From: Erythrobacter sp. NAP1
Lineage (GTDB): Bacteria; Pseudomonadota; Alphaproteobacteria; Sphingomonadales; Sphingomonadaceae
DNA length: 64,000 nucleotides
Direction: 5' to 3'
Assembly: GCF_000152865.1 (NCBI RefSeq)
Contig: NZ_CH672390.1
Location: forward strand, 682,001-746,000
The notes beneath the pieces were generated by a model, which was not told the DNA's origin, searched no databases, and worked only from the letters and a program-made list of their open reading frames with translations. This document shows, one piece after another, positions 26,225 to 34,765 of this stretch (positions within the stretch are counted from its first letter, which is position 1; each line of letters opens with the position of its first letter). Made by a program: the position numbers and the translations under genes.

Positions 26225-27439
26225 TCAGATCGCAAGAGTTTTGCGATGCCTCTCGATCGCGCTTCGCACATCGTCGGGGAAGGGCAGGTGTCCGCTTTCG
26301 CTGCTCCAGGCGTCGTCGAACTGTGCAACGACATCCTTCGCTGTCGCGGTGATCAGCTTGGCAGGCAGCCTTGCCTTGTCGGCGATCGCTTCGAGTTCAT
26401 CATAGGTGTAGGACGCCCACTCGCGCGAGCTATGAAACTTGAGTGCAGCATCGTCGCCTGGGATATAGGCGAGCGTCGAAAGCAGGTCATAGGCAGGTGC
26501 CAGCAGCGCGTTACGCCTATCCGGGTAGATCAACGACCAGTTCTTGAGGTGCATGTCGCCATTCCCGATCAGCACCGAGTAGGTGAGCCGGCGGACGAAT
26601 TCGACCACGCTTTGTTCGTCGGTCTCGATCGCCAGCACACTAAGGATCTGGCGGTAGCTCGCATTCTCGTATTTATCGTCTGCAAAGACACCGAACACCT
26701 GGGCGAAGTCTTCGGTGTGCACTGGTCCCTTTTCCCCCCGGTCGAAGCGCCGGATGGCAAAAGCGGATTTACCGTAGCGTGTGATACCTTCGGGTATGCC
26801 ATCGATCTGATCGAGCGGAACAAGGTCGATTTCAGGTACGTCGATCCCGATCTTTGCCGCAAGTTTCATCGCTGCAAATTCCGCCTCGGGCACGTCCGGA
26901 TGTCTCGCAGAGGGCAGCTTGACGATCCAGTCGCCGCCGCTGCCTGTGACCGGGATCGTCAGCCCGCCATTCTTGCCCTGAGCTTTGATTGCCGAGAATT
27001 TGAGTTGCACGCCGGCAAGTGAGAAGCGCAGCGCGAGCTCTGCCTGCTTCCCCGCCGCTTTTTCATTGGGCTCGTCGGCCTCCCTTTCCTCGGCATCGAC
27101 GGCGATGGCGCGCACTGCGCCTGGAAGATCGCGCCCGAGCTGTGCGAGAAGGTGGTACTCGCGTACGGCTTTCACGCCCGCGCGGCGGGCCAGGTAGTCG
27201 CGAAGCGTGCCTTCGGGAAGGAGGTTGGAGAAGAACGGCTCGATCTTCGTTCGATAGCTGCGTGTCTCGGCAATGATTTCGCCATTCGCGTCCTTGTAGG
27301 CGAGCGACAGCGTTGGCCGATCCAGGTCGGCAAGGTAGACCTCGTCGAATGTGAAGATGCTCGCATCTCCATCGAGGCGTGCGATGGTTCCAACGCGCGT
27401 CTCACCCAGAAAGATATCGAGAGCCGCTGCGTCGATCAT
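26225..27439 (-). CDS. hipA: HipA-family serine/threonine kinase toxin
   Basis: A 404-aa HipA-type kinase. The N-terminal part has 'FSNLLPEGTLRDYLARR', the usual HipA N1 motif; then comes 'SLAGVQLKFSA', a nucleotide-binding segment, the catalytic loop 'IGNGDMHLKNWSLIYPD' and the metal-binding 'LAPAYDLLSTLAY'. All expected kinase residues appear present. HipA of E. coli phosphorylates glutamyl-tRNA synthetase; here the target is unknown. It starts inside the end of the hipB-like gene (ATGA overlap), so antitoxin and toxin are coupled. It sits convergent to the relaxase gene as cargo. Confidence 0.92.
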   Translation of the reverse strand: MIDAAALDIFLGETRVGTIARLDGDASIFTFDEVYLADLDRPTLSLAYKDANGEIIAETRSYRTKIEPFFSNLLPEGTLRDYLARRAGVKAVREYHLLAQLGRDLPGAVRAIAVDAEEREADEPNEKAAGKQAELALRFSLAGVQLKFSAIKAQGKNGGLTIPVTGSGGDWIVKLPSARHPDVPEAEFAAMKLAAKIGIDVPEIDLVPLDQIDGIPEGITRYGKSAFAIRRFDRGEKGPVHTEDFAQVFGVFADDKYENASYRQILSVLAIETDEQSVVEFVRRLTYSVLIGNGDMHLKNWSLIYPDRRNALLAPAYDLLSTLAYIPGDDAALKFHSSREWASYTYDELEAIADKARLPAKLITATAKDVVAQFDDAWSSESGHLPFPDDVRSAIERHRKTLAI

Positions 27440-28107
27440 GTGGCGTCGTCCTCAAGCCGGTAAGCAGGCCGTCTCGGGGCACTATCTTGATCGATCGCGT
27501 GGACCTGCAGGTTTCTGACGTGTTGGAGGGCACGTGTGGATGCTGCGATCTGTTGGGCGAGTTTCTTGGTTCCCTCTTGCTGCTCAAGCGCCCAGCCGAG
27601 GTCCTGAAGATGCTTTTTCAGGTGAGCGACGGGCTGCAAGGCCTGCTGGATGGCTTTGAGCGTTTCGGGACTGAAATTGACGGTCTGGATTTCTTTAAGT
27701 GCGCTTTGAAACTCATTCACCTCGGTGACACTCGGATAGCTCTCCCGTACTCGCTCAGCGAACCGGTTGGTTTCGGCAATCGTTGCGAGCGCCCGACTGG
27801 CCTCGCTTCTTTCGCGCTGTGAGCGCACAACGCCTTCGATTGCCGGTAGAGTCTTGCGAGGTACGAGCTTCAATTCGAGACCCAGCGCACGCGCTATCTC
27901 AACAAGGCTGGAGAGTTGTAGGTCCACGCAGCCGTTCTCGATCTTCGAGATGTGGCTTTGGGGCAGGCCGACGCGTCCACCTAGCTGTTTCTGGGTGAAG
28001 CCTTTCGCTGTGCGAGCCTCTTTGACGCTTGCGGCGATGTCTTCGATTGCCTTGTTCATATATATATGTTTCTGCATATGCTGGGCGATCTCTATATGTT
28101 TTAGCAT
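27436..28107 (-). CDS. hipB: HipB-like XRE antitoxin/repressor with long C-terminal extension
   Basis: 223 aa from the ATG at 28107, which has AAGGA nine bases upstream; an inner ATG at 28059 lacks such a site. The helix-turn-helix is 'TQKQLGGRVGLPQSHISKIENG', typical of XRE/HipB. Most HipB proteins are about 90 aa; this one has roughly 130 further residues of predicted helices (for example 'LKAIQQALQPVAHLKKHLQDL'), which may bind HipA. It should repress its own operon through four ATATG-N6-CATAT sites, two within its first codons or overlapping the start and two upstream. The extension is unusual. Confidence 0.85.
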   Translation of the reverse strand: MLKHIEIAQHMQKHIYMNKAIEDIAASVKEARTAKGFTQKQLGGRVGLPQSHISKIENGCVDLQLSSLVEIARALGLELKLVPRKTLPAIEGVVRSQRERSEASRALATIAETNRFAERVRESYPSVTEVNEFQSALKEIQTVNFSPETLKAIQQALQPVAHLKKHLQDLGWALEQQEGTKKLAQQIAASTRALQHVRNLQVHAIDQDSAPRRPAYRLEDDAT

Positions 28108-28183
28108 ATATGATCATCCTTGGGAAAAGCAAGAAGAATATGCAGAAACATATGTGCGGTATCTCTCATATGTCATTGCATAT
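28064..28183. promoter_or_regulatory. Four copies of a palindromic operator, ATATG-N6-CATAT
   Basis: Perfect copies are at 28064-28079, 28094-28109, 28138-28153 and 28168-28183. Start-to-start distances are 30, 44 and 30 bases, so they form two equal pairs. They straddle the start of the hipB-like gene. E. coli hipBA also has four palindromic operators with a similar half-site plan, so HipB binding here is a strong inference. Confidence 0.8.
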
Positions 28184-28452
28184 CATGGAGGGAGTGCCGC
28201 GCGTAGGGCAGAAGCGGTCGCTACTTCACAGAACCTTTTCCGCTCCTTCGGTGGCAGAGCTTTCGCCCAGTGATTTGCCGATCAGTCAGGCAAGCCGACC
28301 GCGGCAATGCGCCCTCATATCGGACGATTGGCGTTGGCTCTTCCGTTCTGCAAAGCTGACGAATACCTGCTTACCTAAGAGCGCCTGAAACAGGATCAGA
28401 TGGGAAGGTCACTGATCCCACGTCCCGTGCCAGTCGACGAGTTCTAGAACCG
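28184..28452. other. Intergenic region between hip operators and the large helicase gene
   Basis: No credible gene. It contains an inverted repeat GGATCAG (28393-28399) / CTGATCC (28412-28418), 35 bases past the end of the helicase gene. With no T-run beside it, this could be a weak terminator or a protein site. Confidence 0.4.
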
Positions 28453-31400
28453 CTAACTCGACTTGTTAAAGTAACAGAGTAGCTTCGTTTCTGTCATCTC
28501 GACAATGGTGGAATAGACAGAACCGAGGAGATTTTTCTGATCCAAGCTCAGGCTGGGTCCAACGACCCCTGGCTGAGCAATCGCAAATTCAAACTCAACC
28601 TCCGAGTATTTTAGAGCTTTCGCGACTTCCTCAATGTCACGGTTGTCCCCTTGATAGAACCGTTTTCCTTTTAAAACCCCAGCACCATTTCGTCGTTGCA
28701 TGTGCCGGAGAAGCTCCTCAGGTTTCCATTTATACCTTAGCGAAACGATAGCTTGGCCACAGACCTCGTACAAATCCGACAAGCGATTGCCGACATCGGC
28801 CTTAGAATACTTACAGTGAACCAGTTCGAATCGGATCGTTTCTCCTACAACGAACACTGCCACAACGTCGGCTGACTCTCCGCTATTATCATCATTAAAT
28901 ACAATGCGCGCGCCGCGACCCACGAGGTACTTCATCATATATTCTTGTATGGAGTTGGGTCGTGCGATTCCCCCTTTGAACATGGACTCAATTGGGAGGT
29001 CGACGCCATCCCAGTCAAGCACCTTAATCCGATCGCCCGGGATCTGAACTTCGAACATTTCTCCATAGTCGGTGTGAATGCAGCCGGCGATTGTACAGCT
29101 ATTGAGAAGGAAAAGTGTGGGAGGGTTTTCCGCGAAGAACTGAGTGAGGTCCAACGGCTTCGATTTCAAGCCGTCAATCTTTGCATTAGTATTCTCTAGG
29201 CCCTGTACACTATGCCCCTGTTCGCCGCCGAGCTTGATGCTAAACGAATAAGTGTCCTCCATCACGATGAGACTAAACTTGGCCGTATCTCCGCTTGAGC
29301 CGAGATAGACTATCGAACACTCGGAGAGCATGAATGAGTTTCGTCCCGGCCTCTCAAGCGTGAGCTTGTGCATCTTGTCATAGAGCTGCTCTGACCAGTC
29401 GGTAGCAAGGACAATCAGGCCCGGTGGGTATTCGACAATCTCAGTCTTCTCCGCAGAATCCTCGAGCAACTGGTCGGAATCGATCGACTTGTCGGTAAGC
29501 ATTTGCCCGATCTCAAGGCACCAACGCTTCCATTCTTGTAGGTCACCCGATCTCGCTGGACTCCAGACCTTTCCTTTTACAGAGGCTCCTATGCTGACTG
29601 GAAAGCCGTCGCGAAACCCGACCCCGACGAAGTCTGATTTCTTGCATCGCTTCCCTTCCTTCCAGCGACTTAGCTCGGTTGTAACATCTGCGCCGCTTAG
29701 CCGGGAGTAGCGATGTAAGTGATTTGCGGGCTTGAAGATCCCTGCATGTACAATGCTCAATCGCTTGATGTCATCGAATGTCCGGAAGACATCATCCCCA
29801 TTAATTATACGAGCCGCACTGCCAGTGATCGTTTCAACTAGGTCTGCGACACCCAACTTCTTATCTGAAAACCCGACATAAAGGAGTTTGTTGCCTGCAT
29901 CGAAATGCATGACGACGAGGTCCCACCTTTGATCCGCCATCTTGCGCGAACGTGCCCATTTCACGCGTTCCCGCTTCTGCGTAGCGAAGTAGAAAACGTT
30001 CTCCATCTTATTGAAATACGGATGGGAAATTGCATATTTCTTCAGATCAAAAGCATCCGCGAAGTTGCTCCAATCAGCCTTGTCGGCTTTAAAACAAATG
30101 CAGCTGAGCGCGGGATAAACGAGCTTGGGATGTAGTTCGATGTCTGGAGCATCGAAGCCAGAGTATGGTTCGCAGCCCTGCAAAAACGCCAAGAGCGATT
30201 CCGCATCGGCTTTTTTGGCATCAGCAATCTCGCTGATTATCTTCTCCCAACCGTTACCCTCCTGGAACAGCTCCTCGAGATCGGTCGACACTCGCTCGTC
30301 TGCAAAATTGACTACAAACGATGCATCTCCCAAGCCATCCTGCGTCCGGGCGAACCGCCCAATAAACTGTAAGAGTACTGAGAGGGATTTGTGCACGCTG
30401 TGGACGGCAGCGATCTTCAAATCTGGGAAGTCGAAGCCCTCCTTGAGCATATCGACACAGACAATGATGTCATACATGCCTGCCTTGATGTCGGAGATGA
30501 TCGACTTACGATTTGTGGTACCGGAATGTACCAGCACAATTCGCTCGTTCGGAAACCACTCCGAATATAGCTTGAACAGTTCTTCTGCTTCGTTCTTTCC
30601 GCTAGCTCGCACCATCATGCGGTGACGATCCCAGCCTTTCTGGCGATCTTCAGCCAAGCGCCGCATAGCCGCGTCCGCGATTGCGCGATCCTTCTTTTTT
30701 GGATGTCGCTCGTTGACTGAAACAAGCGAAATCCTTGAGAAACATTCGTCAGCGAGCGCTTGGGAAAGAGGATAATTGTAAACCACTTTCCCTTGGATGG
30801 GTTGGCGGTCGGTCCTGTAGGGTGTGGCAGTGAACTGAACGATCTTTGCTGATTTGAAGAGCTCCTTGAGGAAGCTCCATTCTTTCGCGGCTACATGGTG
30901 GGCTTCGTCGAAAAATACGTGAGTGAACTTGTCTGACGCGGCGTCAAGCAGATCATGGTTGGCACGGGCCAACAGTCCTGGCGTCGTGATTACCACGTCG
31001 GAATCTTCGATTGTTTGGAGGTCTTCTTCGCTTCCGATTGTCCTATTCATTACAAAGACGGCCGGATTGGAGGCGCTCTTAGCGATCACACCCAATTTTC
31101 GGAGGATACCCCAATGCGCAAATGACTCACTAATCTGATCTTTGAGCTCGATGCTCGGAACGACAACCAGTGTTCTTTTTGCTTGATCAGCAATAGAAGC
31201 AGCGAGCATCGTTTCGGTCTTGCCAGTTCCAGTTGGCAAGATAACCGTCGCCACCTCTCGCGAAAGTGACCAGTGCGACAAGAGTGCATATAGCGCGCCA
31301 ATTTGCGCTGGTCGCAGACTTTTCCCGTCGTTGCTTTTACCGTCTATTCTAAAGGATTTGTACGGAACGCTGAGCTCAAGGTCCAAACGCTTAACATTAC

Positions 31401-31671
31401 CTTCTATCTTGAATTTGTGTTTGTTTTTCCCGCCAAGCTTCCGTGCAGAAACGGAGAATTTTGCGCCTGACGAATGATTGAGTTCATATTCGCCACTCGA
31501 GACTTCGATCGCATCGAAGACTCGATCCGCAGGGCCAAGTGCAAGCATTGAAAGGACACCAGTCGCAGATCTGGAATGTCTGTAGGCAAGGGGGTCAGCT
31601 ATCTCGAATCGTATTGTCTCAACTGGCGCTTCCATTCCCGGAAAGCTTGCTTGTTTGGCGTCACTTCGCAT
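28453..31671 (-). CDS. Large SF2 helicase with nuclease-like C-terminus, putative stand-alone defence protein
   Basis: A 1072-aa protein. The helicase core has Walker A 'ILPTGTGKTETML' (about residue 145), 'FFDEAHHVAAKEW' (motif II), 'QFTATPYRTD' (motif III) and 'LLQFIGRFARTQDG' (motif VI). A long unrecognised middle follows. Near the C-terminus 'GESADVVAVFV' and 'RFELVHCKYSKADV' (about residues 935-960) have the Asp...Glu-x-x-x-Lys arrangement of a PD-(D/E)XK-type nuclease. Such helicase-nuclease fusions are frequent in defence islands. It is single, with no coupled partner, in an AT-richer stretch beside hipBA. The exact family is not recognised. Confidence 0.75.
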   Translation of the reverse strand: MRSDAKQASFPGMEAPVETIRFEIADPLAYRHSRSATGVLSMLALGPADRVFDAIEVSSGEYELNHSSGAKFSVSARKLGGKNKHKFKIEGNVKRLDLELSVPYKSFRIDGKSNDGKSLRPAQIGALYALLSHWSLSREVATVILPTGTGKTETMLAASIADQAKRTLVVVPSIELKDQISESFAHWGILRKLGVIAKSASNPAVFVMNRTIGSEEDLQTIEDSDVVITTPGLLARANHDLLDAASDKFTHVFFDEAHHVAAKEWSFLKELFKSAKIVQFTATPYRTDRQPIQGKVVYNYPLSQALADECFSRISLVSVNERHPKKKDRAIADAAMRRLAEDRQKGWDRHRMMVRASGKNEAEELFKLYSEWFPNERIVLVHSGTTNRKSIISDIKAGMYDIIVCVDMLKEGFDFPDLKIAAVHSVHKSLSVLLQFIGRFARTQDGLGDASFVVNFADERVSTDLEELFQEGNGWEKIISEIADAKKADAESLLAFLQGCEPYSGFDAPDIELHPKLVYPALSCICFKADKADWSNFADAFDLKKYAISHPYFNKMENVFYFATQKRERVKWARSRKMADQRWDLVVMHFDAGNKLLYVGFSDKKLGVADLVETITGSAARIINGDDVFRTFDDIKRLSIVHAGIFKPANHLHRYSRLSGADVTTELSRWKEGKRCKKSDFVGVGFRDGFPVSIGASVKGKVWSPARSGDLQEWKRWCLEIGQMLTDKSIDSDQLLEDSAEKTEIVEYPPGLIVLATDWSEQLYDKMHKLTLERPGRNSFMLSECSIVYLGSSGDTAKFSLIVMEDTYSFSIKLGGEQGHSVQGLENTNAKIDGLKSKPLDLTQFFAENPPTLFLLNSCTIAGCIHTDYGEMFEVQIPGDRIKVLDWDGVDLPIESMFKGGIARPNSIQEYMMKYLVGRGARIVFNDDNSGESADVVAVFVVGETIRFELVHCKYSKADVGNRLSDLYEVCGQAIVSLRYKWKPEELLRHMQRRNGAGVLKGKRFYQGDNRDIEEVAKALKYSEVEFEFAIAQPGVVGPSLSLDQKNLLGSVYSTIVEMTETKLLCYFNKSS

Positions 31672-31925
31672 GAAAAAACATTACTGGATTTGAGCCTCCC
31701 CGCAATACCGCTCGAAACTCGCTGGCCTAATCCATTTCGGTTTGACTTGTCCGCGTAATAGATCGACTCGTCGTCGAGGAGATTTTTTCGGTGCGCAAAG
31801 CGGCGTCGTTTACGATGGTCAGGCCGAAGACCGAAAGGTTCGGCAATCGGTCATGTTATCGTCCTCTTCACGGTTGAATTTCGTGGGCGCCTGAGATAGG
31901 TCGAACAGATCGGGAACAGGGTATC

Positions 31926-33341
31926 ATGAGCAAAAACATTTGCATCTTCTCAGACGGCACAGGGCAGGCGGGCGGCGTCAAACCCGATCAGCGTCTCAGC
32001 AACGTCTACAAAATCTATCGAGCAGCGCGCGTCGATCCTTTCAATCTAATAGATCCGGCTGAGCAGGTCTGCTTCTATGATCCCGGATTGGGCACAGATG
32101 ACGACGTACGGAGCGGCATCACTGGCCTTCGTCGTTCGCTCAACAAGCTCATCTCCTCGGCGACTGGTCGTGGCATTACCCACAACATCGTCGATTGCTA
32201 TGAGGCGATCCTGAACCTCTACGAGCCGGGGGATCGGATTTATCTGTTTGGGTTCAGCAGGGGTGCTTACACTGCCCGCTGCGTCGCTAACCTAATCAGT
32301 CTTTGTGGTGTTCCTTCTTCTGATGGCAATGGAAATCCCTTCCCGAAGCACACCAGCAAGGCGCGGGCGATAGCGCACGAGGCGGTGGTGAAGGTCTATG
32401 AGTACGGTGCGGGCCGCGACATCAAGTCGCATTTCGCGGCGCGACAGGAACTTGGTCGAAGGTTTCGGGCAAAATATCAGTCAGGTGATGACGACGCAGC
32501 AAACGTATATCCATACTTCGTCGGTGTATTCGACACCGTGGCGTCCCTTGGTTCCAAAGGTGTGGTGCGTTGGCTGATTTCAGGCTTTCTGCTCGCGTTG
32601 ACGTTAGCCGGGATCGCTGTGGTGTCAGCTGTCCTTAGTTGGGCCTTGCCGGTGGGGTTTGGGATATCTTTCGCCTCGCTGGGCACGCTGGGCGTCCTCT
32701 ACACCGGCTGGAAGACCTTCAGATCGTCGTTCAAGCGGATCACCGATTTTCCCTCAAATGGCGAGTCGCGGTGGCACTTCGCGAAGTGGCGGATGAAGAA
32801 CTATGATCGCGGTCTCAGTACGCGCGTTGGCTTCGTCCGGCACGCGCTTGCTATCGACGAGACACGTGCCGACTTCCCTCGCGTTAAGTGGGGCTACAAG
32901 CAACTGGATTACTCACGCGACGGCGATGTCGAGCCGTTCGTCCAGCTTTGGTTTGCCGGCAATCACTCCGACATCGGCGGAAGTTACCCGGAAACTGAAT
33001 CGCGGCTCTCCGATATCGCGCTAAAGTGGATGGTGGACGAAGCTCAATCACTACCTGAGCCGCTTCGGATCGACGACTCCAAATTGAACATCTATCCTTC
33101 CGCGGACGGCATGCAGCACTGCGAGGTCGAGAGTTTGCGAGATTCCTATCCGTCATGGTGGCCTACGAAGCTTCGCAAGAGCTGGAGCGAGGCGACTAGG
33201 GCAGCGGTGCTTGGGGCACCTGTTCACTCGAGCGTCCACGAGCGCTTTGCCCTCCCCGCCATTCAGAAGTGCGGGAAGGTTCTACAATATCGTCCGGAGG
33301 CGCTGCGCGAGGACGAACGGTTCAACCACTACTACTCATAG
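31926..33341 (+). CDS. DUF2235 alpha/beta-hydrolase protein with central membrane segments
   Basis: A 471-aa DUF2235 protein: the start 'KNICIFSDGTGQ', the motif 'DPGLGTDDD', the nucleophile elbow 'FGFSRGAYTARCVANLI' (Ser in GxSxG, about residue 115) and a late 'WFAGNHSDIGGSY' with the His/Asp typical of the family. DUF2235 includes the Tle1 phospholipase effectors of type VI secretion. Here two hydrophobic helices at about 217-260 (ISGFLLALTLAGIAVVSAVL and the next) interrupt the domain, so the protein is probably in the inner membrane. No VgrG or immunity gene is adjacent. A lipase acting in defence or competition is possible; unproven. Confidence 0.8.
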   Translation: MSKNICIFSDGTGQAGGVKPDQRLSNVYKIYRAARVDPFNLIDPAEQVCFYDPGLGTDDDVRSGITGLRRSLNKLISSATGRGITHNIVDCYEAILNLYEPGDRIYLFGFSRGAYTARCVANLISLCGVPSSDGNGNPFPKHTSKARAIAHEAVVKVYEYGAGRDIKSHFAARQELGRRFRAKYQSGDDDAANVYPYFVGVFDTVASLGSKGVVRWLISGFLLALTLAGIAVVSAVLSWALPVGFGISFASLGTLGVLYTGWKTFRSSFKRITDFPSNGESRWHFAKWRMKNYDRGLSTRVGFVRHALAIDETRADFPRVKWGYKQLDYSRDGDVEPFVQLWFAGNHSDIGGSYPETESRLSDIALKWMVDEAQSLPEPLRIDDSKLNIYPSADGMQHCEVESLRDSYPSWWPTKLRKSWSEATRAAVLGAPVHSSVHERFALPAIQKCGKVLQYRPEALREDERFNHYYS

Positions 33342-33494
33342 CAATTGCAGCCGATTATTGCGATTCGTGCTCGATCCCAACGCGCTCGCAGGTGCATCGG
33401 CTTTGGTCCGCGCCTGGGTTCGTGTGCCGAGCGGTAACTTTCGGGTCTCCGGCTGCCCACAGCAGACGGTCGGCAATCGGCCCAAGCCCTGCCG

Positions 33495-34130
33495 CTACAA
33501 GGCGCGGCCAAACCAGATGACGCGGCCAACCACATGTACTTCAGACCGGTCCATGTCGTACCAAGTTGGGTAGGCCGGATTGTCGCTGGCAATTGTGATC
33601 TGCCGACCACCTGGTTTGATCGCGATACGCTTCACGACGAGGGCATCATCAGAGCGAAGGACATAAATCCCATCACGCAATCGCGATCCATGATCTGATG
33701 CATCGACCAGGACCTCGTCACCATCGCTGAGAGTGGGCTCCATCGAGTCACCCTTTACCCCAACGATCGACAGGCTGGCGCTCTTGGCCGAAGTCAGGTG
33801 CCGCAGCCACCGCTCATCGAACCCAAACCGGGTGTGTGCAGTCTCACTAGCAGCTACCGCGCCAAAGCCGGCGGATGCCTCCACATCGAGTACGGGGATC
33901 TCGACCATGCCATCGGTGACCGGATTAGCCGGACCACCGAGCACTTGCTCGTCGACACCGAAGAAGCAGGCGAGCGTCTTTCGGTCTTCGTCATCGAGCT
34001 TTCTCGGAGACCCGCGCTTGATGAATTGCTGCACATAGGCAGGGTTGCGGCCAAGCAGCCGCGATATCGACGCGTAGCCATATCCGCCCTTGAGGATCAG
34101 CCGGTCGAGCTCCTCCCTCACATGTTCCAT
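33495..34130 (-). CDS. S24-family (LexA/CI-like) repressor-protease
   Basis: A 211-aa protein. The N-terminal helix-turn-helix ('YASISRLLGRNPAYVQQFIKRG') is followed by a peptidase S24 domain with catalytic Ser129 in 'VKGDSMEPTLSDGDEV' and Lys167 in 'ALVVKRIA'. 'EASAGFGAV' (about 85-93) could contain the Ala-Gly self-cleavage site. Such repressors lose activity when RecA filaments trigger self-cleavage, linking an element to DNA damage. It diverges from the small gene at 34241, and the 110 bases between them should hold its operator. It may control transfer or excision; the target is not shown by sequence. Confidence 0.88.
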   Translation of the reverse strand: MEHVREELDRLILKGGYGYASISRLLGRNPAYVQQFIKRGSPRKLDDEDRKTLACFFGVDEQVLGGPANPVTDGMVEIPVLDVEASAGFGAVAASETAHTRFGFDERWLRHLTSAKSASLSIVGVKGDSMEPTLSDGDEVLVDASDHGSRLRDGIYVLRSDDALVVKRIAIKPGGRQITIASDNPAYPTWYDMDRSEVHVVGRVIWFGRAL

Positions 34131-34240
34131 TCGCCTGTCCTTCGAATCTCAATCGTAGGAATTTTCCTAGACTCGCGGATACGATCCTACTAAGAACATA
34201 ACAAGAACACAAGGGATTTGCGAGTCGGAGCGAAAGGGTC

Positions 34241-34549
34241 ATGACCTTGCTGGAACGGATCGAAAAGCATCTGAAAGATAATCATATTTCGGCGACACGC
34301 TTCGGTAGGCGCGCAGTCGGTGATCCTCGATTCGTGCTCGACCTCCGGCAAGGGCGAAGGCCGCGTCGACGAACGCTGGAGCGACTGGAAGCCTATCTTC
34401 AGTCAGTTGAGGCTGGAGATCCCAACGGTTCCATCAGGAATGGGACTTGCGCTCAACAAGTTGCTCATAGCGACGGACAACATCCTGCCAAAGTCTTGCC
34501 CCGTCCGGCTCGCCGACCTGGCTTAGCTGATCGATCTTCGACGCAATGA
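34241..34549 (+). CDS. Small protein with conserved 'FGRRAVGDPRFVLDLRQGR' domain
   Basis: 102 aa as an open frame. Only the first about 52 residues look conserved: 'LLERIEKHLKDNHISATRFGR' and 'DPRFVLDLRQGRRPRRRTLERLEAYL', a short helix-turn-helix-like domain I recall as common in alphaproteobacterial mobile elements and usually only 60-70 aa long. The rest overlaps an opposite-strand gene (34434-34625) and has poor composition, so the true protein may originally have ended earlier. It is divergent from the S24 repressor and probably regulated with it. Confidence 0.55.
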   Translation: MTLLERIEKHLKDNHISATRFGRRAVGDPRFVLDLRQGRRPRRRTLERLEAYLQSVEAGDPNGSIRNGTCAQQVAHSDGQHPAKVLPRPARRPGLADRSSTQ

Positions 34550-34625
34550 ATTCACCTCCGGCGTCGCCATGGTGCTTCTCCACCCACAGCGCCATGCCCT
34601 AAAGCTCATGGTCACGGGTGAGCAT
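34434..34625 (-). pseudogene. DUF6961-like small gene with an early amber codon
   Basis: Read from ATG 34625, the frame gives MLTRDHEL, a TAG at 34601-34599, then GMALWVEKHHGDAGGEF and on to a TGA at 34436-34434. The pattern 'LW.MALWVEKHHG' with 'FIASKIDQLSQVGEPDGARLW' matches, from memory, the DUF6961 family of sphingomonads, where the TAG position is Trp. So a TGG to TAG change has cut the gene at codon 9. Restart at the ATG at 34595 would still yield 53 aa. It is the third gene of an operon with the SNase gene and overlaps its predecessor by TGATG. Confidence 0.6.
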
Positions 34626-34765
34626 CAGAAGAGTGACCCGACTCCTGCGATGAGCATGAGGACAATTGGAATACCCAGCAGCCACGCTTCAAGCTTCAAT
34701 TTCCATTCCCGCTCGTTGCCCGGCAAGGAAACGTCTTTGTCCGGCCAGTCGCGCATCAGCACCAT
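34625..34765 (-). CDS. Hidden 46-aa single-pass membrane protein
   Basis: A short ORF starting inside the end of the SNase gene (ATG at 34765, overlap 10 bases) and ending in TGA that shares its A with the next ATG (TGATG). It starts MVLMRDWPDKDVSLPGNERE, then has a C-terminal hydrophobic helix 'LEAWLLGIPIVLMLIAGVG'. The exact junctions on both sides argue for real translation. A small inner-membrane partner of the adjacent membrane-anchored nuclease is plausible. Confidence 0.6.
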   Translation of the reverse strand: MVLMRDWPDKDVSLPGNEREWKLKLEAWLLGIPIVLMLIAGVGSLF

